Source: Candidatus Kuenenia stuttgartensis (lineage in GTDB: Bacteria; Pseudomonadota; Alphaproteobacteria; SMXS01). From it: DNA of 64,000 nt. Of this stretch, positions 11,274 to 20,000 are shown in pieces (within the stretch, counting starts at the first letter, position 1; each line of letters opens with the position of its first letter). The notes below the pieces were generated by a model that had not been told where the DNA came from, ran no database searches, and was given only the letters and a program-made list of their open reading frames with translations. The translations under genes and the position numbers were made by a program. The DNA is taken from contig CALQFM020000005.1 in NCBI GenBank assembly GCA_943329845.2, forward strand, positions 1 to 64,000. Reading direction: 5' to 3'.

Positions 11274-12323
11274 TCAGCTGCTCTGCCAGTTCCTGATCAA
11301 ATCGGACAACGCCGCGACATGCTCGGGCGGAGTCTGCGGCACGATGCCATGGCCCAGGTTGAAGATGAAGGGGCCGTTGGACAGCGACTCGAGAATATCC
11401 CTGGCCTGGTCTTCCATCGCCCTGCCGCCCACCACCACCGCCAGCGGATCCAGGTTTCCCTGCACCGCTACGGTCGTCTGCAGCGCGCGGGCGGCCCAGC
11501 GTGGCGGCATGGACGTATCGATGGCGACACCGTCGATGCCGGTCGCCGCCGCATACTCGGCGGTCTTGGCGCCCGCGCCGCGCGGAAAGCCGATCACCGG
11601 CACGCCCGGATAGCGCCGCTTCAACCGGCCGACGATGGTCCGCGTCGGTCCGGTGCACCAGCGTCCGAACTGGTCCTCGGACAACACGCCCGACCAGCTG
11701 TCGAACAGCTGCACCGCATGGGCGCCCGCTTCGATCTGGCGGCCCAGATATTCGGTCGTCGCTTCTGTGAGCACGTCGATCAGCGCGCCGAACGCCTGCG
11801 GGTCGCGCATCGCCCAAAGTCGGGTTTCCTGGAATTCCTTGGAGCCGTGGCCTTCGACCATATAGCTGGCGACTGTCCACGGCGACCCGGCGAACCCGAT
11901 CAGCGCGGTCCCGTCAGGCAGCGCGCCCGCGACCCGATCGACGGTTTCATAGACCGGCGACAGCCGCTCATGGATGGCATCGGGCTTGAGGGCCGCGATG
12001 CCGGCGGCGGTACGGATCGGCTCCAGCACCGGACCTTCGCCTTCCCGGTATTCCAGCTTCTGACCTAGGGCATCCGGGATCAGCAGGATATCGGCGAACA
12101 GGATCGCCGCGTCCATGCCGTAACGCCGGATCGGCTGCAGGGTCACCTCGGCGGCGGCTGACGGCGTATAACAAAGCTCCAGGAAGTCGCCGACCTGGGC
12201 GCGTACCTTGCGATACTCCGGCAGATATCGGCCTGCCTGGCGCATGAACCAGAACGGGGGTCGGTCGACTGGATGATCGGTCAATGCGTCGATCAGGCGC
12301 TTGCCGGAGGAAGGCTTGCTCAC
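11274..12323 (-). CDS. hemE: uroporphyrinogen decarboxylase HemE
   Basis: This 349-residue enzyme decarboxylates uroporphyrinogen III to coproporphyrinogen III. Family motifs include PPFWFMRQAGRYLPEYR near the N-terminus, GFAGSPWTVASYMVEG mid-protein, and FNLGHGIVPQTPPEHV near the C-terminus. The start codon is GTG (MSKPSSGKRLID). Its 5' flank is the predicted replication origin, as in Caulobacter, where oriC overlaps the hemE promoter region. Confidence 0.97.
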   Translation of the reverse strand: MSKPSSGKRLIDALTDHPVDRPPFWFMRQAGRYLPEYRKVRAQVGDFLELCYTPSAAAEVTLQPIRRYGMDAAILFADILLIPDALGQKLEYREGEGPVLEPIRTAAGIAALKPDAIHERLSPVYETVDRVAGALPDGTALIGFAGSPWTVASYMVEGHGSKEFQETRLWAMRDPQAFGALIDVLTEATTEYLGRQIEAGAHAVQLFDSWSGVLSEDQFGRWCTGPTRTIVGRLKRRYPGVPVIGFPRGAGAKTAEYAAATGIDGVAIDTSMPPRWAARALQTTVAVQGNLDPLAVVVGGRAMEDQARDILESLSNGPFIFNLGHGIVPQTPPEHVAALSDLIRNWQSS

Positions 12324-12335
12324 GTGGCCTTATCC

Positions 12336-12350
12336 TTAAGGATTCTTTAA
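12336..12350. promoter_or_regulatory. CtrA-binding box in oriC
   Basis: TTAAGGATTCTTTAA matches the full CtrA recognition site TTAA-N7-TTAA exactly. A GANTC site (GATTC) is embedded in its spacer, combining cell-cycle methylation and CtrA control. It lies 13 bases upstream of the hemE GTG, so bound CtrA could affect both hemE expression and initiation. Confidence 0.75.
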
Positions 12351-12468
12351 AGAGAATAGGTTGAAGAGGTAGTGGATCCCTGTGAGTCACGGGGGTTGCG
12401 CAGTCATACAATACTTGTCCTCGTACTGGCCACCCTTATGCCTCGTCCGCCGGCTGCGGGGCGGGGAT

Positions 12469-12477
12469 AGTGGATAA
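12469..12477 (-). promoter_or_regulatory. DnaA box, one mismatch
   Basis: On the minus strand this reads TTATCCACT, one base from the TTATNCACA consensus. It lies inside the predicted origin about 190 bases from the perfect box. Confidence 0.6.
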
Positions 12478-12663
12478 CCATCCTGCATGCGAGCCGGAGC
12501 GCCGAGTCCCCAGACCTTAATCATGGGGATATCCATCTGCCTGCGCCACGGAGTCTCCGTGACTCACAGGCAGTACCGTTTTCTTGTTCAATGGACTCAC
12601 TGTTTGACCGACTTATCCCCGCTGACCTCGCGCCGCATGCCGGTCATTGCCAAGCGGCCAAGG

Positions 12664-12672
12664 TTATGCACA
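12664..12672 (+). promoter_or_regulatory. DnaA box, perfect match
   Basis: TTATGCACA fits the TTATNCACA consensus exactly. It lies 30 bases upstream of the ppsR start, at the ppsR-proximal edge of the predicted origin. Confidence 0.75.
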
Positions 12673-12702
12673 GTTCGTCCACAGTTTCATCCTGGGCGGC
12701 AA

Positions 12703-13527
12703 ATGCAGCGATTTCACCTCCATCTGGTCTCCGACGCCACTGGCGAGACCCTGAGTTCCGTGGCCAAGGCGGCGCTCGCGCAGTTCGAAGGCTTCGACGC
12801 CATGGAGCACATGCACGCCATGATCCGCAGCCCCAAGCAGATGGAGCTGGCGCTTGCAGCGATCCAGCGCATGCCGGGCCTGGTGCTGTACACACTGGTC
12901 GACCGGGAGTTGCGGGCCCAACTCGAGGAAGGCTGCCGGTCGCTGGGCTTCCTGTCGATCGCCGTGCTCGATCCGGTGATGGAGGCCTTCGGCCGCTTCC
13001 TCGGCGCGGAAAGCCTGGGACGGCCCGGCCAGCAGCACGAGATGAATGCCGAATATTTCGGCCGCATCGAGGCCATGGGCTTCACCATGGCCCATGACGA
13101 CGGCTTGCGCACCGACGATCTCCACCAGGCCGATATCATCCTGCTCGGCGTTTCCCGCACCTCGAAGACGCCAACCGGCATTTACCTGGCCAACCGTGGC
13201 CTCAAGGTCGCCAACGTCCCCGTGGTGCCCGGCGTGCCCTTGCCCGAAGAGCTGGACGGGCTGAAGAAGCCGCTGATCGTGGCGCTCACCGTTTCACCGG
13301 ACCGGCTGGTGCATATCCGCCGAACCCGGATGCGGGCCCTGTCCGAGCCCGAGGACACGGCCTATGCGGATCCCGAGGCGGTGGCGGAGGAGATCACCGC
13401 CGCGCGGCGTGTCTACCTGAAGCGCGGCTGGCCGATCATCGACGTCACCCGCCGCTCGATCGAGGAAACGGCTGCCGCCATCTACAGCCTCTACCAGCGG
13501 CGCCAGGAAGAGTTGAACGGCGCATGA
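12703..13527 (+). CDS. ppsR: pyruvate, water/phosphate dikinase regulatory protein (DUF299)
   Basis: This 274-residue bifunctional kinase/pyrophosphorylase family protein acts on PEP synthase or pyruvate phosphate dikinase. It begins MQRFHLHLVSDATGETLSSV and carries the family P-loop-like motif GVSRTSKTPTGIYLANRG near residue 150. Longer upstream starts would extend into the origin and are not conserved. It opens the operon ppsR-maf-aroE-coaE-dnaQ, with its stop overlapping the maf ATG. Whether the substrate is PpsA or PpdK cannot be told here. Confidence 0.93.
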   Translation: MQRFHLHLVSDATGETLSSVAKAALAQFEGFDAMEHMHAMIRSPKQMELALAAIQRMPGLVLYTLVDRELRAQLEEGCRSLGFLSIAVLDPVMEAFGRFLGAESLGRPGQQHEMNAEYFGRIEAMGFTMAHDDGLRTDDLHQADIILLGVSRTSKTPTGIYLANRGLKVANVPVVPGVPLPEELDGLKKPLIVALTVSPDRLVHIRRTRMRALSEPEDTAYADPEAVAEEITAARRVYLKRGWPIIDVTRRSIEETAAAIYSLYQRRQEELNGA

Positions 13528-14114
13528 GCCGGCTGGTGCTGGCGTCGGGCAGCCGGGTGCGCGCGGCCATGCTGCGCCAGGCAGGACTGGCGTTCCAGGT
13601 GCTCCCGGCCGATGTGGACGAATCCGTCACCAAACGCGAGATGGCCGGCGCCGACCCCATGCGGATCGCTGAGGCGCTCGCCGTCATCAAGGCCAGGGCC
13701 GTGTCGCCGTCCTGTCCCGGGGCGCTGGTGATCGGCGCCGACCAGATGCTGGTCTGCGACAGCAACCTGTTCGATAAGCCCGCGGATATTGATGAAGCCC
13801 GCAGCCATTTGCGCCGCCTGCGCGGCATGACCCACCACTTGTGCACCGCCGCCGTCATCGTGCGCGACGGCGAGGTGTTGTGGCAGCACAGCGAACGGCC
13901 CGAACTGGTCATGCGGCCATTCAGCGACGGCTTCATCGACAGCTATCTGGCCGCGATCGGAGACGATGCGCTGCTCAGTGTCGGCGCCTATCAGCTCGAA
14001 GGCCGCGGCGCGCAGCTGTTCGACCGCGTGGCCGGTGATTTCTTCTCGATCCTGGGCTTGCCTTTGCTGCCGCTGTTGGCTTTTCTGAGGCACCGCAACC
14101 TGATCGAGGCCTGA
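13524..14114 (+). CDS. maf: Maf family nucleotide pyrophosphatase
   Basis: This 196-residue Maf/YhdE-type enzyme hydrolyses non-canonical or regular nucleoside triphosphates to monophosphates. Motifs are the start LVLASGSRVRAAMLRQAGL, the conserved E in VDESVTKRE and GADQMLVCD. It overlaps ppsR by ATGA and abuts aroE directly. This ppsR-maf-aroE-coaE-dnaQ order is widely conserved beside alphaproteobacterial origins. Confidence 0.93.
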   Translation: MSRLVLASGSRVRAAMLRQAGLAFQVLPADVDESVTKREMAGADPMRIAEALAVIKARAVSPSCPGALVIGADQMLVCDSNLFDKPADIDEARSHLRRLRGMTHHLCTAAVIVRDGEVLWQHSERPELVMRPFSDGFIDSYLAAIGDDALLSVGAYQLEGRGAQLFDRVAGDFFSILGLPLLPLLAFLRHRNLIEA

Positions 14115-15035
14115 GTGTCATCCGCAATACCCATCAAGGCAGGCGTCATGGGCTGGCCGGTCGCCCATTCGCGCTCGCCCGTGATCCACGGCTACTGGCT
14201 GAAAAAGCACGGCATTGACGGCTCCTACGGCCTGCTGCAGGTGAGGCCGGAGAATGCTGTCGCGGCGATCCGCGCCTTGCCGGATCAGGGTTATGCCGGG
14301 TGCAACTGCACGGTGCCGCACAAGCACGCGGCGCTGCTGGCCGCCGACGTGGTGGATGATCTCGCCCGTCGAATCGGCGCGGCCAACACCATCGTGGTCC
14401 GCGGCGGCGTCATACACGCCACCAACACCGACGCCGAAGGCTTCCTGCAAAACCTCGTTCAGGGCGCGAACGCGCTGCTGCGGGAAAAATTCATCGCCAG
14501 TACGCAGGGCGCCGGGCACGCCGGCTTCCTGGTCAGCGCGCCCGAGTTCCGGTTCGACGCAGGTCCTGCCGTGGTGCTGGGCGCGGGCGGCGCGGCTCGG
14601 GCCGTGCTGGTGGCGCTGCTCGACGCCGGCGTGCCCCATATCCGCCTTGCAAACCGTACCCGCACCCGTGCGAACGAGCTGGCGGCCGAGCTGGGCCATG
14701 GCAAGGTCGAGATCGTCGGCTGGGACGAGCGGGAGGCGGCGCTGGCCGGCGCGGCGCTGCTCGTCAACACCACCAGCATGGGCATGCAGGGACAGGAGCC
14801 GCTGGTGCTGCGGCTCGACGACCTGCCCGAGACGGCACTGGTCAACGACATCGTCTATGCGCCGCTTGAGACCGACCTGCTGGCGGCGGCGCGGGCGCGT
14901 GGCAACCTGGCCGTCGACGGCCTGGGCATGCTGCTGCATCAGGCCGTGCCCGGTTTCGAGGCATGGTTCGGTGTCCGGCCGGCGGTGACGCCGGAACTGC
15001 GCAATATCATCGTTCGGGACCTGGGGGGAAAATGA
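14115..15035 (+). CDS. aroE: shikimate dehydrogenase AroE
   Basis: This 306-residue NADPH-dependent enzyme reduces 3-dehydroshikimate in the aromatic amino acid pathway. The catalytic lysine lies in [11 protein letters not shown] and the catalytic Asp in NTDAEGF; the nucleotide-binding loop is [11 protein letters not shown]. It starts with GTG immediately after the maf stop. It is longer than usual because about 30 residues (around [20 protein letters not shown]) separate NTDAEGF from the Rossmann loop. Confidence 0.95.
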   Translation: MSSAIPIKAGVMGWPVAHSRSPVIHGYWLKKHGIDGSYGLLQVRPENAVAAIRALPDQGYAGCNCTVPHKHAALLAADVVDDLARRIGAANTIVVRGGVIHATNTDAEGFLQNLVQGANALLREKFIASTQGAGHAGFLVSAPEFRFDAGPAVVLGAGGAARAVLVALLDAGVPHIRLANRTRTRANELAAELGHGKVEIVGWDEREAALAGAALLVNTTSMGMQGQEPLVLRLDDLPETALVNDIVYAPLETDLLAAARARGNLAVDGLGMLLHQAVPGFEAWFGVRPAVTPELRNIIVRDLGGK

Positions 15036-15667
15036 TCCTGATCGGACTGACCGGCTCCATCGGTATGGGCAAATCTGAAACCGCCCGCATGTTCCGCCGC
15101 GCCGGCGTGCCGGTCTACGATGCGGATGCGGCAGTCCATGCGCTGATGCGCAAGGGCGGCGCGGCGGTCAAGCCTGTCGAGGCCGCGTTTCCGGGCGTCG
15201 TCAGGGACGGCGCCATCGATCGGCCCGAGCTCGGCAAGCGGGTGTTCGGCAAGCCCGACGAATTGCGCAGGCTGGAGCGCATCGTCCATCCGCTGGTCGG
15301 CCAGGCCCAGCGCCGCTTCCTGCAGCGGGCGCAAGCGCGCGGCGCCCTGCTCGTGGTGCTGGATATCCCGCTGCTGTTCGAGACCGGCGGCAACCGCTAT
15401 GTGGACTATTCGGTGGTGGTGTCCGCGCCGCCCGAGGTGCAGCGCCGCCGCGTTCTGGCCCGGCCCGGCATGACCGAGGACCGGCTGAAGCATGTCCTTG
15501 CGCAGCAGACGCCCGACCGGGTGAAGCGCAGGAAGGCCGACTTCGTCGTGCATTCGGGGCTTGGCAAGGCCTATGCGCGGAACGCCGTCGAGCGTATCCT
15601 GAAAACGGTCCGGGAAACCGGCCACGCCCGGGTCTGGCCGGGCCGGATTCTGCTGCGGCGGAGATAG
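15032..15667 (+). CDS. coaE: dephospho-CoA kinase CoaE
   Basis: This 211-residue kinase phosphorylates dephospho-CoA in the last step of CoA synthesis. The P-loop is [17 protein letters not shown] at the very N-terminus, followed by the family DADAAVH segment and [10 protein letters not shown]. The ATG overlaps the aroE stop as ATGA. The dnaQ ATG follows its stop with no gap. Confidence 0.96.
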   Translation: MILIGLTGSIGMGKSETARMFRRAGVPVYDADAAVHALMRKGGAAVKPVEAAFPGVVRDGAIDRPELGKRVFGKPDELRRLERIVHPLVGQAQRRFLQRAQARGALLVVLDIPLLFETGGNRYVDYSVVVSAPPEVQRRRVLARPGMTEDRLKHVLAQQTPDRVKRRKADFVVHSGLGKAYARNAVERILKTVRETGHARVWPGRILLRRR

Positions 15668-16336
15668 ATGCGCGAAATCGTCCTCGATGCGGAAACCACC
15701 GGCCTCGACCCGTTGCAGGGTCACCGCGTGGTCGAAATCGGCTGCCTCGAGCTGGTCAACCACATGCCGACCGGCCGCAGTTTTCACGTCTACCTCAATC
15801 CCGACCGCGACATGCCCATGGGCGCGTTCCAGGTGCATGGGTTATCCGAGGAGTTCCTGTCCGGCAAGCCGCGCTTTCCCGAGGTGGTCGACGACTTCCT
15901 CGCCTTCATCGACGACGGCGTGCTGATCGCCCACAACGCGTCGTTCGACATGGCCTTTCTCAACGCCGAGCTGCAGCGCGCCAGCCGGCCGCTGATTCCG
16001 GGCGAGCGGGTGATCGATACCCTGGCGCTGGCGCGGCGGAAATTTCCCGGCGCCAACAACAGCCTCGACGCCCTGTGCCGGCGCTTCAACGTCGACAACA
16101 GCAGCCGCACGCTGCATGGAGCGCTGCTCGACTCGGAGCTGCTCGCCGAGGTCTATCTGGAGTTGATCGGCGGCCGCCAGCCCGGCCTGGTACTGTCGGT
16201 ACAGGCAACGCAGGTCAGCATCGCGGTCCAGCGCAACATCCGCCCGCCGCGTCCGCACGCGCCGACCGGGGAGGAACTGGGCGCCCACGCGGCCTTCGTC
16301 GCGAAGATCGCGAACGCGCTCTGGCTGCAGGAATAA
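15668..16336 (+). CDS. dnaQ: DNA polymerase III epsilon subunit (3'-5' proofreading exonuclease)
   Basis: This 222-residue protein proofreads in the polymerase III core. The DEDDh exonuclease motifs are all visible: ExoI LDAETTGLDP at residue 5, ExoII AHNASFDMAFL near 97, and ExoIII LHGALLDSELLAEVY near 150. The C-terminal 40 residues would bind the alpha subunit. It is the last gene of the ppsR operon, converging on secB. Confidence 0.95.
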   Translation: MREIVLDAETTGLDPLQGHRVVEIGCLELVNHMPTGRSFHVYLNPDRDMPMGAFQVHGLSEEFLSGKPRFPEVVDDFLAFIDDGVLIAHNASFDMAFLNAELQRASRPLIPGERVIDTLALARRKFPGANNSLDALCRRFNVDNSSRTLHGALLDSELLAEVYLELIGGRQPGLVLSVQATQVSIAVQRNIRPPRPHAPTGEELGAHAAFVAKIANALWLQE

Positions 16337-16343
16337 GGTTTAC

Positions 16344-16820
16344 CTAGTTCGGCTTGTTGCCGGTCTCGGCGTTGGCCAGGTGCTGGGCGCGGTAAAGGGC
16401 GGCGAAGTCGACGGGCTCCAGCAGCACCGGCGGAAAGCCGCCGTCGCGGATCGAATCGGCCAGTACGCGGCGCGCGAACGGGAACATCAGGCGCGGGCAT
16501 TCCACCAGCAGCAGCGGCGGCAGATGCTCCTCGGGAACGCCGCGGATGCCCCACAGGGTGCCGTATTCAAGTTCGACCAGGAACGCGACCATCTCGCCGC
16601 TCATGGCCCGGACGTTGACCGTCATCACCACCTCGAAGCCTTCCGGGCCCACCTGGTTGACGCGGACCGACACGTTGACGTCGATGCGCGGCTTGTGTTC
16701 CTCGTTGGACTGGAAGATCGCCGGCGTGTTGGGACTCTCGAACGACAGATCCTTAACATATTGCGTCAGCAGAACGACCTGGCCGCCCTGGTTCTCCGCC
16801 TGCTGGTTATTGTCGCTCAT
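16344..16820 (-). CDS. secB: protein-export chaperone SecB
   Basis: This 158-residue cytoplasmic tetrameric chaperone delivers unfolded preproteins to SecA. Signatures include YVKDLSFESPNTPAIF near residue 20 and the C-terminal CPRLMFPFARRVLADSIRDG. The start MSDNNQQAENQ is chosen because all upstream in-frame sequence lies between secB and fxsA and is unconserved. It is convergent with dnaQ, leaving seven bases between the stops. Confidence 0.96.
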   Translation of the reverse strand: MSDNNQQAENQGGQVVLLTQYVKDLSFESPNTPAIFQSNEEHKPRIDVNVSVRVNQVGPEGFEVVMTVNVRAMSGEMVAFLVELEYGTLWGIRGVPEEHLPPLLLVECPRLMFPFARRVLADSIRDGGFPPVLLEPVDFAALYRAQHLANAETGNKPN

Positions 16821-16882
16821 GGAATCCTCGCTGGAATGAAGCGCGCGGACTGTAGCGGCGGCGGCGTGGCGCTTCAACCGGC

Positions 16883-17347
16883 TTATGGCGACGGCGGCAA
16901 CCGCGGCGGATCGGCCGGACGGGGCGTCTCGACAACCTCGAACGCACCGTCGACAACGCTGCCGGCGCCGGATCCTGGCGACCTGGCAGCGGGCTTCAGC
17001 GCACGGTACAGCAGCGCGTAGCCAAGCGTCCGCCGCACCCAGGGAATCAGCAGCAGCAGGCCCAGGATATCGGTGAAGAATCCCGGCAGGATCAACAATC
17101 CGCCGGCGGCGACCAGCGCCAGACCGTCCAGCACGTCGTTGACCGGCGCGATGCCCTGCCTCAGGCTGTCCTGTGCCCGGCCGATGGCTTGAGGCGCCCG
17201 CAGGCGGATGATCGCCGCGCCCAGCCCCGCGGCGAGGAACACCAGCGCTATGCACGGTACCGCACCGATCAGCGCCCCGACCCGGATGAACAGGTAGATT
17301 TCCAGCGCCGGGACGGCGATGAATATCAGGGCCAGCGCAATCAGCAT
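16883..17347 (-). CDS. fxsA: FxsA family membrane protein
   Basis: This 154-residue inner-membrane protein has three to four hydrophobic segments. It opens with LIALALIFIAVPALEIYLFI and includes the family stretch ILPGFFTDILGLLLLIP near residue 88. FxsA in E. coli affects phage exclusion; the core function is unknown. It lies upstream of secB on the same strand and diverges from the Tim44-domain gene. The proline-rich C-terminus (PRPADPPRLPPSP) is unconserved. Confidence 0.9.
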   Translation of the reverse strand: MLIALALIFIAVPALEIYLFIRVGALIGAVPCIALVFLAAGLGAAIIRLRAPQAIGRAQDSLRQGIAPVNDVLDGLALVAAGGLLILPGFFTDILGLLLLIPWVRRTLGYALLYRALKPAARSPGSGAGSVVDGAFEVVETPRPADPPRLPPSP

Positions 17348-17487
17348 GCTTGTTCTTTCGGCAACCGCGAATTATCTATGGTCGATACGGCCATGCGCTT
17401 GCCGGCGGCCCGCCGATACCTTTCAACTGGGTTTCGGGCGGGGCCACGTCAACGGCCGGGCCGAAGTGAAAGGCTATACGTAGTATC

Positions 17488-18165
17488 ATGGGCGGCGGAC
17501 TCGATCTCATACTTCTGGCTCTGCTCGCGGGTTTCATCATCCTGCGGCTGGTCAGCGTGCTCGGCCGCCGCACCGGCAACGAGCGCCGCCAGGAGAATCC
17601 GGCCGGCCTCGAACGCGCGCCTGCGCCCGACGCCAAGACCGTCGATCTGCCCGGACGCGACCGTGTGCAGTCTGCGCCCCAGCCTTCCGCGAGCAGCTTC
17701 GACCGCGAGACGCCGCTGGGCAAGGTGCTGTCACGGATCATGATGGCCGACCACAGCTTCGATCCGGATAGTTTCCTCGATGGCGCCAGCGGCGCGTACT
17801 CGATGGTCACCACGGCCTTCGCCGAGGGCGACCGCGAGACCTTGCGCTCGCTGATCAGTCCCGACGTGCTGCGCGATTTCGAATCCGCCATCGCCGAGCG
17901 CGAGGCCGCGAACCAGACCATGCAGACCACGATCGTCGACGTCCTCAAGCATGAGATCACCGACGCCAAGCTGGAGAACGGCACGGCCGAGGTCACCGTC
18001 ATGTTCAAGGTCGAGCTGATCAGCGTGGTACGCGACAGCGAGGGCCGGATCATCGAGGGCAATCCGTCGGACACCGAGACGGTCACCGACGTCTGGACCT
18101 TCGCACGCCAGGTCAAGGCCCGCGACCCGAACTGGACGCTCGTCGCCACCGACTCCAACGACTGA
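17488..18165 (+). CDS. Tim44/TimA domain-containing membrane-anchored protein
   Basis: This 225-residue protein has one N-terminal membrane helix (LDLILLALLAGFIILRLVSV), a charged linker, and a C-terminal Tim44-like domain (from about residue 85: DPDSFLDGASGAYSMVTTAF) ending DPNWTLVATDSND. This is the alphaproteobacterial relative of the mitochondrial import protein Tim44, inferred to act near membrane protein translocation. It is followed 24 bases later by mltA; secB and fxsA are the divergent neighbours. Confidence 0.9.
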   Translation: MGGGLDLILLALLAGFIILRLVSVLGRRTGNERRQENPAGLERAPAPDAKTVDLPGRDRVQSAPQPSASSFDRETPLGKVLSRIMMADHSFDPDSFLDGASGAYSMVTTAFAEGDRETLRSLISPDVLRDFESAIAEREAANQTMQTTIVDVLKHEITDAKLENGTAEVTVMFKVELISVVRDSEGRIIEGNPSDTETVTDVWTFARQVKARDPNWTLVATDSND

Positions 18166-18189
18166 CCGGGCCGCGAGGGCCGGCCGGCG

Positions 18190-19434
18190 GTGCAGATCAA
18201 ATCCCCTTTCCTTCCCGTCCTGTTTTTCCTTGCCGCACTGACGGCTATCGGCGTCTGGCTGCTGATATCGCGGCAGCCGCCCGTGCCGGTCCCGCCTGGC
18301 GAGGAGCCGCCGCTGACCCTCTCCTTGAAGCCGGTCACCTATGCCGATCTCGAGGGCTGGGACAAGGACGACCAGTCCGCCGCGCTGAAGGCGCTGCTGC
18401 GTTCCTGTGCTTCCATGCTCAAGCAGCCTGCCGACAAGCCCATGGATGGCGACGGCTTCGCCGGCACGGTCGGTGACTGGCAGGCGGATTGCCGCGACGC
18501 CGGGGGTGTCCGCCCCGGGGACCCAATCGCCGCCCGCCGTTTCTTCGAGGATCGCTTCCGGCCGTTCTCGGTCCGCGTGGGCCATGACGCCGACGGCCTG
18601 TTCACGGGCTACTACGCGCCCATCGTCGCTGGCAGCCGGAGTCGCGATGAAACCTACCGGGTACCGCTGTACAAGGTGCCGCCCGAACTGGTCATGGTGG
18701 ATCTGGGCGCGTTTCGCCCTGCTCTCAAGGGCGAGCGCATCGCCGGCAAGGTCGAGGGTAACAGGCTGGTGCCTTTCGCGTCGCGCGGCGACATCGTCGG
18801 CGGCGCGCTGTCGGGCCGCGGGCTGGAAGCCATGTACCTGAAGGACCCGGTCGACGCGTTCTTCCTGCAGATCCAGGGATCGGGCCTGGTGCGGTTGCCG
18901 GACGGCGGTCTGGTGCGCCTCGGCTACGCCGCCCAGAACGGCCATCCCTACACCGCCATCGGCAAGTTGCTGGTGCAGCGGGGCCTGATGACCCGGGACG
19001 AGGCCAGCATGCAGACCATCCGCGCCTGGGTGAATGCCCACGGGGCCGAGGGTGCGGCGCTGATGGACGAGAATGCCTCCTACGTCTTCTTCGAGGAACA
19101 GCAGGCCGAAGGCGCCATCGGCTCACAGGGCGTGGTGTTGACCGGTGGCCGCTCCATGGCCGTGGACCGCAAGCACATGCCGCTGGGCGCGCCATTGTGG
19201 CTCGACATCGCGAGCGAGGACGGCAGCCGCAAGATCCGCCGGCTGGTGATCGCCCAGGACACCGGCGGCGCGATCCGCGGCGCGGTGCGCGGCGACTTCT
19301 ACTGGGGCGAGGGAGATAGGGCCGAGGCCGCCGCCGGCGCCATGAAGGATCCGGGCCGCTATTACATCCTGCTGCCCGTGCCGCTTGCCGAGAAGGCGGT
19401 CCGGCCCAAGGCCCAATCCGCACCCGCGTCATGA
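18190..19434 (+). CDS. mltA: membrane-bound lytic murein transglycosylase A
   Basis: This 414-residue periplasmic enzyme cleaves peptidoglycan to 1,6-anhydromuropeptides. An N-terminal membrane/signal helix (FLPVLFFLAALTAIGVWLL) has no lipobox cysteine, so it is anchored or exported rather than a lipoprotein. The MltA domain contains FTGYYAPIVAGS, and the C-terminal 3D domain contains the catalytic-Asp region IAQDTGGAIRGAVRGDFYWG. It starts with GTG. The smr gene overlaps its stop. Confidence 0.94.
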   Translation: MQIKSPFLPVLFFLAALTAIGVWLLISRQPPVPVPPGEEPPLTLSLKPVTYADLEGWDKDDQSAALKALLRSCASMLKQPADKPMDGDGFAGTVGDWQADCRDAGGVRPGDPIAARRFFEDRFRPFSVRVGHDADGLFTGYYAPIVAGSRSRDETYRVPLYKVPPELVMVDLGAFRPALKGERIAGKVEGNRLVPFASRGDIVGGALSGRGLEAMYLKDPVDAFFLQIQGSGLVRLPDGGLVRLGYAAQNGHPYTAIGKLLVQRGLMTRDEASMQTIRAWVNAHGAEGAALMDENASYVFFEEQQAEGAIGSQGVVLTGGRSMAVDRKHMPLGAPLWLDIASEDGSRKIRRLVIAQDTGGAIRGAVRGDFYWGEGDRAEAAAGAMKDPGRYYILLPVPLAEKAVRPKAQSAPAS

Positions 19435-20000
19435 CCCGCAAGCCGCTCAGGCCGGAGGACGCCGCGCTGTGGGCGGCGGTGACGAAGGACGTGGCGCCGC
19501 TGAAAGGCGTAAAGCCCATGCGCTTCGACGCCTGGCGGCATCCGCGCGACATCCCCATCCGCGATCATTCGGCGCGCCGCCACGCGGCCGAGCCCATGTT
19601 CGACATGCCGCCGCGCCAGCTCGCTCCGGCGCCGCAGTCGCTGACCGGCCTCGACGGCTCGCGCGCCAAGCGGCTGCAGCGCGGCCAGCTCGCCGTCGAA
19701 GGCCGTCTCGACCTGCATGGCATGACCCAGGATAAGGCCTGGCGCGCGCTGGGCCCATTCCTCGCCCGCTCGCAGGAGATGGGCAAGCGCGTGGTGCTGG
19801 TGGTGACCGGCAAGGGCGGCGCGAAGAAAGACGACATCGAGGACGCCTGGGCCGAGCCGCGCACCGGCATCCTGCGCAACCTGGTCCCGCAATGGCTCAC
19901 CGAGGGCGAGAACGCGGCCCGGGTCGTCGCCTGGCATCCCGCCGCCCAGAAGCACGGCGGCGACGGTGCGCTCTACGTGGTGATCAGAAGAATCAGGTAG
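19431..20000 (+). CDS. Smr/MutS2 domain-containing protein
   Basis: This 189-residue protein has a C-terminal Smr domain with the LDLHGMTQDKAW motif near residue 95 and the VVTGKGG element (VLVVTGKGGAKKDD). Smr domains are nicking or RNA-cleaving nucleases. The N-terminal half is basic and proline-rich. ATGA overlap with mltA implies co-translation, the common mltA-smr pair of Alphaproteobacteria. Its 3' end overlaps the 3' end of the minus-strand acetyltransferase gene by eight bases. Confidence 0.92.
   Translation: MTRKPLRPEDAALWAAVTKDVAPLKGVKPMRFDAWRHPRDIPIRDHSARRHAAEPMFDMPPRQLAPAPQSLTGLDGSRAKRLQRGQLAVEGRLDLHGMTQDKAWRALGPFLARSQEMGKRVVLVVTGKGGAKKDDIEDAWAEPRTGILRNLVPQWLTEGENAARVVAWHPAAQKHGGDGALYVVIRRIR

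Larger units (their letters stand above)
12324..12702. other. oriC: predicted chromosomal replication origin (oriC)
   Basis: This 379-base gap between hemE and ppsR holds no gene. It has a CtrA box (12336), six GANTC methylation sites (12341, 12384, 12504, 12551, 12561, 12594), one perfect DnaA box (12664) and one near-match (12469). A 14-bp inverted repeat CCTGTGAGTCACGG lies at 12379 and 12557, each arm containing a GANTC site. The hemE/DUF299 position is that of the Caulobacter origin. The signal density and the two nearby parS sites support the call. Confidence 0.85.
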
